From contig NZ_PJIM01000001.1 of assembly GCF_002929295.1 (NCBI RefSeq), forward strand, positions 979,643-1,043,642: a stretch of DNA of 64,000 nucleotides. The letters run 5' to 3'. The notes under the pieces were generated by a model that ran no database searches, was not told the origin of the DNA, and was given only the letters and a program-made list of their open reading frames with translations. Of this stretch, positions 19,729 through 31,078 are shown in pieces. Both the position numbers and the translations under genes were made by a program. Every line of letters begins with the position of its first letter. Position 1 is the stretch's first letter. Source of the stretch: Arthrobacter sp. SX1312. GTDB lineage: Bacteria; Actinomycetota; Actinomycetes; Actinomycetales; Micrococcaceae.

Positions 19729-20597
19729 CGGTGTGCCTCTCGGGGGGTGTCGGGGGATGTGCGGGCGGTCGTCGACACGGCACTCGTGGCGCGATCGCGG
19801 CCGCTGAGGTCCTGATGCGTGGTGATCGCGGTCCAGGCGCCCATCCGCTCGAGGAAGGCGGCGACCCACGGCGCCTGCACCTCCGCGTGCTCCATCACGA
19901 AGTACCCGCCGGGCCTGAGCAGGCGGGCCGCGGACCGGGCAGCCGCGCGGGGCAGTTCCATGCCGTCCGCTCCCCCGCCGTACAGCGCCATCCGTGGATC
20001 GTGCTCGGCGACCTCCGGTTCGTTGGGGACGGCCTCCGCGGGGATGTAGGGCGGGTTGGAGACCACGACGTCGAAGGTCCCATCGTGCTCCGGCAGGGCG
20101 GTGGCGAGGTCGCCCTGCACCAGGTGGACCCCGAAGCGCGCGAGGTTCGGTCCCGCCCAGGCGAGTGCGAGGTCGCTGAGTTCGACAGCGTACACCTCGG
20201 CGCCGGGTACCTCGTCGGCGACGGCGGCGGCGATCGCCCCGGACCCCGTGCCGAGGTCGACGATCCTGGGCGCGGCGAGACCCAGCGCCCGATCGATCAC
20301 GAGTTGCGCGACGGTCTCGGTCTCCGGCCGCGGGACGAAGACACCGGGCCCCACGGACAGGTCGACGCGGCGGAAATGGGCCACCCCCGTCAGGTGCTGC
20401 AGCGGCACGCGCCGGGCACGCTCGTCGACGAGGGCCTGGAAGCCTTCGGGGACGGGCGTGCCGATCAGGGCCAGGGCACGCACCCGACCGCGTGAGACTC
20501 CCAGCAGGTGGGCGGCCAGCAGCTCTGCGTCGACCCGCGGACTGGGCACCCCCGCCGAGCGCAGCTGCCGTTCGGCGGCCCGCAGGGCCTCCTCCAC
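19725..20597 (-). CDS. prmC: Release-factor glutamine methyltransferase PrmC
   Basis: Methylates the Gln of the GGQ motif in release factors RF1 and RF2. It has 290 residues: an N-terminal helical domain, PLQHLTGVAHFRR, PRPETETVAQLV, the SAM motif VDLGTGSGAIA and the catalytic VVVSNPPYIP (NPPY near residue 185). It sits directly after its substrate gene prfA, whose stop is 2 bases upstream of this start. Confidence 0.95.
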   Translation of the reverse strand: MEEALRAAERQLRSAGVPSPRVDAELLAAHLLGVSRGRVRALALIGTPVPEGFQALVDERARRVPLQHLTGVAHFRRVDLSVGPGVFVPRPETETVAQLVIDRALGLAAPRIVDLGTGSGAIAAAVADEVPGAEVYAVELSDLALAWAGPNLARFGVHLVQGDLATALPEHDGTFDVVVSNPPYIPAEAVPNEPEVAEHDPRMALYGGGADGMELPRAAARSAARLLRPGGYFVMEHAEVQAPWVAAFLERMGAWTAITTHQDLSGRDRATSAVSTTARTSPDTPREAHR

Positions 20598-20599
20598 GG

Positions 20600-21679
20600 C
20601 TACTCGTCCGCGCCGATGGCGTCCAGGCGGGCCTGCTCGTCCATCTCGATGGCCGACTGCACCACCGGTTCCAGATCGCCGTTCATGACGGCGTCCAGGT
20701 TGTAGGCCTTGTAGCCGGTCCGGTGGTCGGCGATCCGGTTCTCCGGATAGTTGTACGTGCGGATGCGCTCCGAGCGGTCCATCGTCCGGATCTGCGACTT
20801 CCGGATGTCCGAGTTCGCGGCGTCGATCTTCTCCTGCTCGTGGGCGAGGATGCGTGAGCGGAGTACCCGCATGGCGGCCTCGCGGTTCTGCAGCTGGGAC
20901 TTCTCGTTCTGCATCGCGACGACGATCCCGGTGGGGAGGTGCGTGATGCGAACGGCCGAGTCGGTGGTGTTCACGGACTGGCCGCCCGGGCCCGAGGACC
21001 GGTAGACGTCGATCTTGAGGTCGTTCTGGCTGATCTCCACCTCTTCGGGCTCGTCCACCTCGGGCAGCACGAGCACGCCCGCGGCCGAGGTGTGGATGCG
21101 GCCCTGCGACTCGGTGACGGGTACGCGCTGGACGCGGTGCACCCCGCCCTCGAACTTGAGGCGGGCGTAGACGCCCTCCGCGGGGTCGTTCGAGGACCCC
21201 TTGATGGCCATCTGGACATCCTTGTAGCCGCCGAGATCCGACTCGTTGGCGGAGAGGAGCTCGGTCTTCCAGCCACGGGACTCGGCGTAGCGGGTATACA
21301 TGCGCAGCAGGTCGCCGGCGAACAGTGCGGCCTCGTCGCCGCCCTCACCGCCCTTGACCTCGATGATGACGTTGCGGCTGTCGTTCGGATCGCGCGGGAT
21401 CAGGAGCCGGCGCAGCTTCTCCTGCGCTGTTGCGAGCTGCTCCTCGAGGATGGGGACCTCGGCCGCGAACTCGGGATCCTCGGACGCCATGCCGCGGGCC
21501 GCCTCGAGGTCGTCGTCGAGCGCGCTCCAGCGGTTGTGCGCGTCGACGATGCGCCCCAGCTCGGCGTACCGGCGTCCGAGCCTCCGGGCCAGCGCCTGGT
21601 CGGCGTGGACGGCCGGGTCGGCGAGCTGGTCCTGCAGCTCGGAGTGTTCGTCGAGCAGTCCCTGGATGGACTCAAACAT
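20600..21679 (-). CDS. prfA: Peptide chain release factor 1
   Basis: Terminates translation at UAA and UAG. It has 359 residues. The catalytic [16 protein letters not shown] lies near residue 225, and the protein shows the typical N-terminal helical domain, [16 protein letters not shown] and [11 protein letters not shown]. The ATG at 21679 has an AGAGGT site; the longer frame runs into the spacer that follows the rho terminator. Confidence 0.96.
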   Translation of the reverse strand: MFESIQGLLDEHSELQDQLADPAVHADQALARRLGRRYAELGRIVDAHNRWSALDDDLEAARGMASEDPEFAAEVPILEEQLATAQEKLRRLLIPRDPNDSRNVIIEVKGGEGGDEAALFAGDLLRMYTRYAESRGWKTELLSANESDLGGYKDVQMAIKGSSNDPAEGVYARLKFEGGVHRVQRVPVTESQGRIHTSAAGVLVLPEVDEPEEVEISQNDLKIDVYRSSGPGGQSVNTTDSAVRITHLPTGIVVAMQNEKSQLQNREAAMRVLRSRILAHEQEKIDAANSDIRKSQIRTMDRSERIRTYNYPENRIADHRTGYKAYNLDAVMNGDLEPVVQSAIEMDEQARLDAIGADE

Positions 21680-21803
21680 CGGATGTACCTCTTTCGGCTT
21701 GTGCAGCCAGTCTACGAAGGTCGAGAAGGCAGAGAGGACCACGCGGCGGTGCTCCATCCGGCCGATCCAGCCGTCTCGACGCAGGATGCCGGTTAAAGGA
21801 GGA

Positions 21804-21854
21804 AGCCGTCCGGGACGAGCCGGCCAGGATATGGCCCGCTCGTCCCGGACGGCT
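21804..21854 (-). terminator. Intrinsic terminator of rho
   Basis: A perfect 17-bp stem (21804-21820 with 21838-21854) lies 9 bases after the rho stop. On the minus strand the stem is followed by TTCCTCCTTTAACC, a U-rich tail. Confidence 0.85.
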
Positions 21855-21862
21855 GCCCGGTG

Positions 21863-24052
21863 CTAGTCGGAGTCCTTGGAGCCCAGGGTGGTCTTCTGGA
21901 CCTGCATCAGGAACTCGACGTTGGACTGCGTCTCCCGGATCTTGTTGGTGAGCAGCTCCAGTGCCTGCTGGGTCTCGAGACCCGACAGCACGCGGCGCAG
22001 CTTCCACATGATCTTGACCTCGTCGGGCGAGAGCAGGTTCTCCTCGCGACGCGTGCCGGAGGCATTGACGTCGACGGCGGGGAAGATGCGCTTGTCGGCG
22101 AGGTTCCGCGAGAGGCGGAGCTCCATGTTGCCGGTGCCCTTGAACTCCTCGAAGATGACCTCGTCCATCTTGGAACCGGTCTCCACGAGGGCGGTCGCGA
22201 GGATGGTGAGCGAGCCACCGTTCTCGATGTTGCGCGCGGCACCGAAGAAACGCTTCGGCGGGTACAGCGCCGCGGAGTCGACGCCACCGGAGAGGATACG
22301 GCCCGACGCCGGAGCGGCCAGGTTGTAGGCGCGGCCGAGGCGGGTCATGGAGTCGAGGAGGACGACGACGTCCATGCCCATCTCCACGAGGCGCTTGGCG
22401 CGCTCGATGGAGAGTTCGGCGACCGTGGTGTGGTCGTCGGCGGGGCGGTCGAACGTCGAGGCGATGACCTCTCCCTTGACCGTCCGCTGCATGTCCGTGA
22501 CTTCTTCGGGACGCTCGTCGACCAGGACCATCATGAGGTGGACCTCAGGATTGTTGATCGTGATGGCGTTGGCGATCGCCTGCAGGATCAGGGTCTTGCC
22601 GGCCTTGGGCGGCGACACGATCAGGCCGCGCTGGCCCTTGCCGATCGGGGCCACGAGGTCGATCACGCGGGGACCGATCTTCTTCGGGTCCGTCTCGAGG
22701 CGCAGACGGTCGGAGGGGTAGAGCGGCACGAGCTTCGCGAACTCGACGCGGTCCTTCAGCTCCTCGGCAGGCTTGCCGTTGATGGAGGTGACGCGGACCA
22801 GGGCGTTGAACTTCTGGCGTGCGCTGGCCTGGGTCTCGCCCTCGCGGGGGGCGCGGATGGCGCCCACGACGGCGTCGCCCTTGCGGAGGTTGTGCTTCTT
22901 GACCTGGGCGAGCGAGACGTAGACGTCGTTCGGGCCCGGCAGGTAGCCGGAGGTGCGCACGAAGGCGTAGTTCTCGAGGACGTCGAGGATGCCCGCAACG
23001 GGCAGCAGGACGTCGTCGTCGGTGACCTCGACGTCGTCGACCTCGGGGTTCTGGTTCCGGCCACGACGGCGGTCGTTGCGCTCGTTGCGGTCGCGGAATC
23101 GGCTGTTGCGGTCCTCGGGACCGTTGCCACCGTTGCGGTTCGCACGGTTGCGGCGGTTGCGCCCGCGACCCTCGTCCTCGTTAGAGCCGTTGCGGTTGTC
23201 ACTGCGCTCGTTGCCGCTGCGGCCGCCGTCGTTCTGGCCGTCGTTGGTCGACTGGCTGGTCGACGGGCTGTTGAACTGGCTGCCCGACTGGCCGTTCGAC
23301 TGGTTGCCGGACTGGTTGTTGGAGCCGTTGCCCGAACGGTCGTCGTCGCGACCGTTGCGGGAGCGGCTGCGTCGCTCACCGCGGTCGCTGCGCGCGTCGC
23401 CCTGCTGCCCGGACTGGGACTCGGCCTGCGCCTCGCCCTGCCCGGCGTTCTGGGACTCGCCCTGCGAACCGTTCACGGACTCGTTCTGGCCCGACTGCGC
23501 GTCCGGGCGGTCCTCGCCGCGACGGTTGCGGCGGTTGCGCTGGTTACGCCCGCCGTTCTCGCGGTCGCCGCGGTCCTGCTGCTCGGAGCCCGAGCCGTCC
23601 TCGGCGCCGTCCCGCGACGGGGCTTCGGCCTGGTCGGCGGTCTCGGTCGTCGGCACGGACACGACGCCGTCGCTGCCTGCTCGGCGGTTGCGGTTGCGGG
23701 TGCGGGGCTGGCGCTCGGCCGGGGCGGACTGCGCGTCCTGGTCCTGGCTGTCCTCTGCCCCGCCCGGGGTGCCCGCCGTGGCCGGGCGCTCGGCGTCGGC
23801 GCTGCGCTCGGTGCGGACGCTGGGGGCCTTCTGGCGGTCGGCGACCGCGGAGCCGCGCTGGTGGTCCGAGATCGCGGAGACGAGATCGCTCTTGCGCATC
23901 CTCGATCCACCGGTGATGCCGAGCTGACCGGCAAGCGCCTGCAGCTGGGCGAGCTTCAGGCCGGCAAGACCGCTGCTCTTGGAAGTTGTTGCGCCGGTTT
24001 CTTCAGCGTCTTGGGTGGCCACACCTGGTAACAGGTCAGTGGTTTCAGTCAC
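21863..24052 (-). CDS. rho: Transcription termination factor Rho
   Basis: ATP-dependent RNA helicase that ends transcription. It has 729 residues, against about 420 in Escherichia coli. An N-terminal helical domain (LAGLKLAQLQALAGQLGI) is followed by a low-complexity insertion (about 70-345) rich in Asn, Gly, Arg, Ser and Gln, then the RNA-binding fold (GILDVLENYAFVRTSGYLP), Walker A SPPKAGKT and the R-loop region DSMTRLGRAYN. The GTG at 24052 has GAAGGAT just upstream; a longer ATG frame was rejected for lack of a site. Such insertions are known in actinobacterial Rho and strengthen RNA binding. Confidence 0.95.
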   Translation of the reverse strand: MTETTDLLPGVATQDAEETGATTSKSSGLAGLKLAQLQALAGQLGITGGSRMRKSDLVSAISDHQRGSAVADRQKAPSVRTERSADAERPATAGTPGGAEDSQDQDAQSAPAERQPRTRNRNRRAGSDGVVSVPTTETADQAEAPSRDGAEDGSGSEQQDRGDRENGGRNQRNRRNRRGEDRPDAQSGQNESVNGSQGESQNAGQGEAQAESQSGQQGDARSDRGERRSRSRNGRDDDRSGNGSNNQSGNQSNGQSGSQFNSPSTSQSTNDGQNDGGRSGNERSDNRNGSNEDEGRGRNRRNRANRNGGNGPEDRNSRFRDRNERNDRRRGRNQNPEVDDVEVTDDDVLLPVAGILDVLENYAFVRTSGYLPGPNDVYVSLAQVKKHNLRKGDAVVGAIRAPREGETQASARQKFNALVRVTSINGKPAEELKDRVEFAKLVPLYPSDRLRLETDPKKIGPRVIDLVAPIGKGQRGLIVSPPKAGKTLILQAIANAITINNPEVHLMMVLVDERPEEVTDMQRTVKGEVIASTFDRPADDHTTVAELSIERAKRLVEMGMDVVVLLDSMTRLGRAYNLAAPASGRILSGGVDSAALYPPKRFFGAARNIENGGSLTILATALVETGSKMDEVIFEEFKGTGNMELRLSRNLADKRIFPAVDVNASGTRREENLLSPDEVKIMWKLRRVLSGLETQQALELLTNKIRETQSNVEFLMQVQKTTLGSKDSD

Positions 24053-24382
24053 GAAGGATCCTTCCCCCTCGTCGGGCGGCCACATGATCAGTGGTCCGCG
24101 GTGGTTTGCCCCGTGCCGCATATGAAGCAGGCGGGGGATCAGCCGAACCGGATGAGATCCGGCAGACCTGGGTGATGCTGGGAGCCTGAGAATGTCCCTG
24201 CGCGGGAGGTTGAGTCCATACGCTCCGGGATAGATCGGAGGCTACACCGTCAGGATGTGCTGCTGCTGATGGGACCTGCAGTGTTGCGGCGGTCCAGACA
24301 GGACGGCCGACTCAACAGAAGCACACGGTACTTCCCGAAACGTACTCTTCGAGATGCACAGTAGGTCGGCGTGACTGCCTCG
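24053..24382 (-). promoter_or_regulatory. Leader region between thrB and rho
   Basis: 330 bases without a gene. It holds a tight hairpin CCGGAT-GAG-ATCCGG (24148-24162), about 96 bases before the rho start, and GC-rich inverted segments. It probably contains the rho promoter and a structured leader, since rho is often autoregulated. No convincing -35/-10 pair was found. Confidence 0.35.
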
Positions 24383-25366
24383 CTACCCCTGGTGCCCTCC
24401 TATTTTAGCACCTTCCCGCTCCACTGCCAGCCGGAGGACCCGCCACGCCCCCGGCGTGTCGCCGGTATCGATCAGGCGTCGGAGTTCCCCCTCGGCGGCG
24501 TCGGCACCGGACTCCCCCACGGCGAGGGTCAGCACGCTGGGTCCCGCCCCGGAGATGGTGCTGGCGAACCCGGCGGCACGCAGTCCGCGCAGCAGGGTGG
24601 CACTCGGCAGCATGGCCGAGGCGCGGTAGTCCTGATGGATCGCATCCTGTGTGGCGGGGAACAGCAGGGACGGATCGGTGCCGAGCGCGTGCACGATCAG
24701 GGCTGCCCGCCCGGCGTTGGCGGCGGCACTGGCGTGGGACACCGACGCCGGCAGCAGCGCCCGGGCGCTCTCGGTGGACAGCGCCCGGTCCGGAACCGCG
24801 AGGATCGGGATGACGTCCGGGTGCACCTCGACGCGCGTGCTGTGGAACGCCCGCCCGCTCTCCCAGGAGATCGCGAGGGCGCCCACCAGGGCGGGAGCCA
24901 CGTTGTCCGGGTGTCCCTCGATCGAGGCCGCCCACTGCAGGAGGTGTGCGGCGTCCGTACGTTCCCCGACCGGCAGCAGCGCGTTGCCTGCGAGGACCCC
25001 CGCGACGATCGCCGAGGCCGAGGACCCCATGCCCCTGCCGTGCGGGATCACGTTCACCGTGTCGAGTTCGAGCCCCGGAGCGCGGCGCCCCGCCCGGTGG
25101 AGGGTGCTGATCAGGGAGCGTGCCACGAGGTGGCTCCCGTCGAGCGGCAGGTCGCCGGCGCCCTCCCCGGTGGGTCGCACCGTCACCGAACCCGACGTCG
25201 TCGTGCGGACGCGCACGGTGTCGTAGAGCGAGAGAGCGAGTCCGAGCGCGTCGAAGCCCGGTCCGAGGTTCGCGCTCGTCGCGGGGACCCTGACCTCGAC
25301 GTCCTGGCCGGCGTCGACGGTCGGGAGGTCGAGCACATCCTCCGGCAGGGGTGCCGCGTGCAGCAT
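24383..25366 (-). CDS. thrB: Homoserine kinase
   Basis: Phosphorylates L-homoserine in threonine synthesis. It is a 327-residue GHMP kinase: substrate loop VRVPATSANLGPGFDALGLA near residue 27, ATP loop IPHGRGMGSSASAIVAG near residue 112, and C-terminal ISGAGPSVLTLA. It starts 1 base after the thrC stop, so the two are coupled. Confidence 0.95.
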   Translation of the reverse strand: MLHAAPLPEDVLDLPTVDAGQDVEVRVPATSANLGPGFDALGLALSLYDTVRVRTTTSGSVTVRPTGEGAGDLPLDGSHLVARSLISTLHRAGRRAPGLELDTVNVIPHGRGMGSSASAIVAGVLAGNALLPVGERTDAAHLLQWAASIEGHPDNVAPALVGALAISWESGRAFHSTRVEVHPDVIPILAVPDRALSTESARALLPASVSHASAAANAGRAALIVHALGTDPSLLFPATQDAIHQDYRASAMLPSATLLRGLRAAGFASTISGAGPSVLTLAVGESGADAAEGELRRLIDTGDTPGAWRVLRLAVEREGAKIGGHQG

Positions 25367-25367
25367 G

Positions 25368-26471
<1,104 letters not shown>

Positions 26472-27803
26472 TTAGATTCCCTCTACTCGGAGCACGGATG
26501 AGACGGCGGTGATGACGTCGAGCGCGGCGACCTGCCGGACGGTCGCGGCGAGGGACGCCTCGGGCGCGCGGTGGGTGACGATGCGCAGCTCGGCGGTGGT
26601 GGCGCCGTCGGACCCGCCCTGGTGGATGCGCTGGCGCATCGTCTCGATGGAGACGCCGTTCTCGGCGAAGATCTGGGCGATCCGGGCCAGGACGCCCGGC
26701 TGGTCCGCGACCTCGAGCCCGATGCAGTAGCTCGTGCGGACGGTGTCGATGCCGAGCGGCGGGACGTGCCCGGTGGTGGTCTCGGTGCGGCCCGGGCCGC
26801 CGAGCACCATGCGGCGGGCGGCACTGACGACGTCGCCCAGCACCGCCGAGGCCGTGGGGGTGCCGCCGGCGCCCTGGCCGTAGAACATCAGTTCCCCGGC
26901 GTTCTCCGCCTCGATGAACACGGCGTTGAAGGCACCGCGGACGGCGGCGAGCGGGTGGGAGCGCGGCAGGAGGGTGGGGTGGACGCGCACGCCGATCCCT
27001 GCCTCACCGGCGTCGTCGGTGAGGATCTCCGCGATCGCCAGCAGCTTGATGACGTAGCCGTCCTCCGCCGCGGCCGCGATGTCGTCGGCCGTGACCGAGG
27101 TGATGCCCTCGCAGTGGACGTTGTCGAGGGCGAAGCGTGTGTGGAAGGACAGGGAGGCGAGGATCGCGGCCTTCGCGGCGGCGTCGTGGCCCTCGATGTC
27201 GGCCGTGGGATCCGCCTCGGCGTAGCCGAGGTCCTGGGCTGCCTTCAGCGCATCCGCGAACTGGGCTCCCGTGGAGTCCATCTGGTCGAGGATGTAGTTG
27301 GTGGTGCCGTTGACGATGCCGAGCACCCGGGTGATGCGGTCGCCGGAGAGGCTGTCCCGGATGGGCCGCAGGATCGGGATCGCACCGGCGACGGCGGCCT
27401 CGTAGGAGAGCTGGACGCCGGCGGCGTCGGCCTGCTCGTAGAGCTCGGGGCCGTCCTGCGCGAGGAGCGCCTTGTTGCCGCTGACCACCGTCGCCCCGTG
27501 CTCGATCGCGCGGAGGATCAGCGACTTGGCCGGCTCGATGCCACCCATGAGCTCGATGACGATGTCGGCGTCCTCGACGAGCTTCTCGGCGTCGAGCGTC
27601 AGGAGCCCGGCGGGCAGCCGGACGTCGCGCTCGGCGTCCAGGGTGCGGACGGCGACCCCGATGAGTTCGAGGGGCGCTCCGGCACGGCGGCCGAGGTTCT
27701 CCGCGTCCTCGAGCAGGATGCGGGCAACCTGCGAGCCGACGTTGCCGCAGCCGAGCAGGGCGACGCGGAGGGGCTGGCGGGAAGGCGTGGCTGGAGTGTT
27801 CAT
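26472..27803 (-). CDS. hom: Homoserine dehydrogenase
   Basis: Reduces aspartate semialdehyde to homoserine. It has 443 residues: N-terminal NAD(P) motif ALLGCGNVGSQVARIL, IELMGGIEPAKSLIL, catalytic region VNGTTNYILDQM and LGYAEADPTADIEGHDAAAK, and a C-terminal ACT domain (LEVADQPGVLARIAQIF) for threonine feedback. The ATG at 27803 overlaps the lysA stop by 4 bases; the longer frame lies inside lysA. Confidence 0.96.
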   Translation of the reverse strand: MNTPATPSRQPLRVALLGCGNVGSQVARILLEDAENLGRRAGAPLELIGVAVRTLDAERDVRLPAGLLTLDAEKLVEDADIVIELMGGIEPAKSLILRAIEHGATVVSGNKALLAQDGPELYEQADAAGVQLSYEAAVAGAIPILRPIRDSLSGDRITRVLGIVNGTTNYILDQMDSTGAQFADALKAAQDLGYAEADPTADIEGHDAAAKAAILASLSFHTRFALDNVHCEGITSVTADDIAAAAEDGYVIKLLAIAEILTDDAGEAGIGVRVHPTLLPRSHPLAAVRGAFNAVFIEAENAGELMFYGQGAGGTPTASAVLGDVVSAARRMVLGGPGRTETTTGHVPPLGIDTVRTSYCIGLEVADQPGVLARIAQIFAENGVSIETMRQRIHQGGSDGATTAELRIVTHRAPEASLAATVRQVAALDVITAVSSVLRVEGI

Positions 27804-29362
27804 GCGGTCCGAGGGGCTCCTGGTTCCGGGGCGGGCAAGGCGGGGTCGTGCGGGGCCGGGTGACGCTGGACGTCCCTGCGGAACAGGTCCTCCTCGGTCT
27901 CGCCGCGCACGATCAGCCGGGCACGGCCGTCGGCCACCGCCACGACGGGCGGACGGGTCAGGTAGTTGTAGTTGCTCGAGAGCACCCAGCAATAGGCTCC
28001 GGTGCCCGGCACGGCGAGGAGGTCACCGGCACCGGTGTCCTTGGGGAGGTAGACGTCCCGCACCACAATGTCACCGCTCTCGCAGTGTTTCCCAACCACG
28101 CGGGAGAGCACGGGGTCCGCCTCGGGCGTCCGGGACGCGAGGACGGCCGAGTAATCCGCGCCGTAGAGCACCGGACGGGCGTTGTCGCTCATGCCGCCGT
28201 CCACCGACACATAGCGTCGCGGGTGCGTAACGGAGGCGTCCTGCAGCTCCTCGGAGCCGCTGGCCGCGGCGTCCACCCGGACGGTCTTCGTGGTGCCGGC
28301 GGTGTACAGCGTGAACGTCGTGGGGCCGACGATGGCGCGGCCCGGTTCGATCGAGATCCGGGGGACCTGCAGGCGCAGCTCGCGGCAGGTCGCGCCGACG
28401 ACGGACGCCATGGCGCGGGCGATCTCCGCTGCCGGTCGCGGCTCGTCCTCCTCGGTGTAGGCGATGCCGTAGCCGCCGCCGAGATCGAGTTCGGTGAGCT
28501 CGACGCCGTGCCGGTCCCGGACCTCCGCGAGGAAGCCGAGCAGCCGCTGCGCCGCCAGTTCGAAGCCCTCGGGCTCGAAGATCTGGGACCCGATGTGGCA
28601 GTGCACACCGAGGAGGTTGATGCCCGGGTGGGCGAGGGCGTCCGCGACGGCGCGCGCGGCGGGCGACGAGGCGCCGTCGTCCTCTGGCGGGCGTCCTCCC
28701 CCGACCTGGCCCGGGCCCTGCTCGGTGGTCAGCGACAGGCCGAACTTCTGGTCCTCGTGCGCCGTGGCGATGAACTCGTGGGTGGAGGCGTGGACCCCCG
28801 GCGTCAGGCGGAGCATGACGTTGGCGCGGCGCCCGCGCTGCACGGCCAGGTCTCCCACGAGGGCGACCTCCTGCAGGCTGTCGACGACGATCCGGCCGAG
28901 GTCGGCGTCGATGGCGCGCGTGATCTCCGCCGCCGACTTGTTGTTCCCGTGCAGCCCGAGCCGGTGGCCGGGCATGCCGGCGCGGAGGGCGACGGCGAGC
29001 TCGCCGCCGGAGCAGGTGTCGAGCCCGAGTCCCTCCTCCCGCACCCAGTGGGCCACCTCGGTGCACAGGAAGGACTTGCCCGCGTAGAACACGTCCACCC
29101 CTCCGCACAGGTCGCGGAAGGCCTCGTTGAAGGCGTCGCGGAACGTGGCGGCACGCGAGCGGAAGTCGCGCTCGGACATGACGAACAGCGGGGTGCCGTA
29201 ATCCGCGGCGAGATCGGCCACGGAGACGCCGTCGACGCGCAGGACGCCGTCGTCGCCGCGCTCCACGTCCTCGGCCCACAGCTTCGGCTCCAGCCGGGCC
29301 TGGTGCTCAGGGAGCGACAGCCAGGCGGGCGCGAGCGGTGACGCTCCGTCCGGCGCAGTCAT
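27800..29362 (-). CDS. lysA: Diaminopimelate decarboxylase
   Basis: Last step of lysine synthesis, a fold-type III PLP enzyme. It has 520 residues, longer than the usual 420-470 because of N-terminal and internal Gly/Pro-rich extensions (EQGPGQVGGGRPPEDDG). The PLP Lys is in VFYAGKSFLC, with LDLGGGYGIAYT, EPGRAIVGP and the CESGDI active-site segment. The start is ATG 29362, with GAGAGGA 10 bases upstream; an in-frame GTG at 29371 overlapping the argS stop is an alternative. Confidence 0.95.
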   Translation of the reverse strand: MTAPDGASPLAPAWLSLPEHQARLEPKLWAEDVERGDDGVLRVDGVSVADLAADYGTPLFVMSERDFRSRAATFRDAFNEAFRDLCGGVDVFYAGKSFLCTEVAHWVREEGLGLDTCSGGELAVALRAGMPGHRLGLHGNNKSAAEITRAIDADLGRIVVDSLQEVALVGDLAVQRGRRANVMLRLTPGVHASTHEFIATAHEDQKFGLSLTTEQGPGQVGGGRPPEDDGASSPAARAVADALAHPGINLLGVHCHIGSQIFEPEGFELAAQRLLGFLAEVRDRHGVELTELDLGGGYGIAYTEEDEPRPAAEIARAMASVVGATCRELRLQVPRISIEPGRAIVGPTTFTLYTAGTTKTVRVDAAASGSEELQDASVTHPRRYVSVDGGMSDNARPVLYGADYSAVLASRTPEADPVLSRVVGKHCESGDIVVRDVYLPKDTGAGDLLAVPGTGAYCWVLSSNYNYLTRPPVVAVADGRARLIVRGETEEDLFRRDVQRHPAPHDPALPAPEPGAPRTA

Positions 29363-29367
29363 GCCGC

Positions 29368-31008
29368 TCACATCCTCTCCGGCGCGGAGACACCGAGGAG
29401 GTCGAGGCCGTTGGCCAGGACCTGCCGGGTGGCGTTGTTCAGCCAGAGGCGTGAGCGGTGGACGTCCTCGATCGGTGCGTCGCCGAGCGGCGCGACACGG
29501 CAGGCGTCGTACCAGCGGTGGTAGGTCCCGGCGATCACCTCGAGGTGGCGGGCCACGCGGTGCGGCTCCCGGAAAGTGGCGGCCTGAGCGACGACGCCGG
29601 GGAACTGGCCGAGCGCGGCCAAGAGCTCACCCTCCGTGGGGTGGCTGAGCGACGCCGCGTCGAAGGAGCCGGTGTCCACTCCCGCCGAGACCGCGTTGCG
29701 GGCGACGGCGTGGGTCCTGGCGTGGGCGTACTGCACGTAGAACACGGGGTTCTCGTTGGTGTTCTTCCGCAGCAGCTCAGGATCGATGGACATGGCCGAG
29801 TCGGCCGGCGAGCGCCCCAGGGAGTACCGCAGCGCGTCCTTGCCCAGCCAGTCGAGCAGATCCCGCAATTCGATGATGTTGCCGGCACGCTTGGAGAGCC
29901 GGGCGCCGTTCACCGACACCATCTGGCCGATCAGGACCTGGATGTTCTGTTCCATGTCGTCGCCGGCACAGGCTGCGATGGCCTTCAGGCGGCCGATGTA
30001 GCCGTGGTGGTCCGCCCCTAGGAGGTAGATCTTCTCGGGGAAACCACGGTCCTTCTTGGAAAGGTAGTAGGCGGCGTCGGAAGCGAAGTAGGTGGGTTCA
30101 CCCTTGGCTCTGATGAGGACGCGGTCCTTGTCGTCACCGAAGTCGGTCGTACGGAGCCATACGGCGCCGTCCTCGTCGAAGACGTGTCCCTGCTCCCGCA
30201 GGCGGTCGACTGCCTGCTCCACGGCGCCGCCGTCGTGCAGCGCCGACTCCGAGAAGAACACGTCGAAGTGCACACCGAAGTCCGTCAGCGTCTCCTTGAT
30301 GTCGGCCATCTGCGCTTCGTAGGCGAGGGCCCGCACGATCGGCAGCGCGGCGTCGTCGTCGAGGTCCGCCACGTCGGGGCGGGCGGCGAGCACCGTGCGG
30401 CCGAGATCGGCGATGTATTGGCCCGGGTAGCCGCCCTCGGGTGTCGGGCGGCCCTTGATGGTCGCGAGGACGGAATCCGCGAAGTTGTTCATCTGCGTGC
30501 CGGCGTCGTTGATGTAGTACTCGGTGGTCACGTTCGCGCCGCTGGCCCGGAGGACGCGGGCGATGGAATCACCGAGGGCTGCCCAGCGTGTGTGGGCCAG
30601 GTGCAGCGGTCCGGTCGGATTCGCCGACACGAATTCCATGTTGACGGTGTGGCCCGCGAGCGCCTGGTTGGTTCCGTAGGCCGGGCCCGCCTCGACGATC
30701 GTGCGGGCGAGCTCGCCCGCTGCTCCGGCGTCGAGCGTGATGTTGAGGAAGCCGGGGCCCGCGATCTCCACGCTCTTGACGCCCTCGATGCCGGCGAGGC
30801 GCTCGCTGAGGATCTGGGCGAAGTCGCGGGGATTCATCCCCGCCTTCTTGCCGAGCTGCAGGGCGATGTTCGTCGCCCAGTCGCCGTGCTCACGATTTTT
30901 CGGCCGCTCGACCCGCACCTCCGAGGGAAGGTCGATGGTGAAGTCACCGGCCTCGACGGCGGCCTTCAGGCATGCGGAAATGGCGGCAGAGAGTTCTTCG
31001 GGAGTCAC
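29368..31008 (-). CDS. argS: Arginyl-tRNA synthetase
   Basis: Class I aminoacyl-tRNA synthetase, 546 residues. The HIGH-like motif is NPTGPLHLAHTRW (near residue 135), KMSKS-like RLSKRAGN lies near residue 370, and the C-terminal DALR anticodon-binding domain ends LLGVSAPERM. It is the first gene of the lysine/threonine operon. It starts with GTG and is divergent from the flavin operon. Confidence 0.96.
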   Translation of the reverse strand: MTPEELSAAISACLKAAVEAGDFTIDLPSEVRVERPKNREHGDWATNIALQLGKKAGMNPRDFAQILSERLAGIEGVKSVEIAGPGFLNITLDAGAAGELARTIVEAGPAYGTNQALAGHTVNMEFVSANPTGPLHLAHTRWAALGDSIARVLRASGANVTTEYYINDAGTQMNNFADSVLATIKGRPTPEGGYPGQYIADLGRTVLAARPDVADLDDDAALPIVRALAYEAQMADIKETLTDFGVHFDVFFSESALHDGGAVEQAVDRLREQGHVFDEDGAVWLRTTDFGDDKDRVLIRAKGEPTYFASDAAYYLSKKDRGFPEKIYLLGADHHGYIGRLKAIAACAGDDMEQNIQVLIGQMVSVNGARLSKRAGNIIELRDLLDWLGKDALRYSLGRSPADSAMSIDPELLRKNTNENPVFYVQYAHARTHAVARNAVSAGVDTGSFDAASLSHPTEGELLAALGQFPGVVAQAATFREPHRVARHLEVIAGTYHRWYDACRVAPLGDAPIEDVHRSRLWLNNATRQVLANGLDLLGVSAPERM

Positions 31009-31078
31009 TCGTCCAGCATAGCGGCGCGGCCCCGGCCCCCCGGATTTTCGTGACGAGGGTCAAGCGCACGCGGAATCC

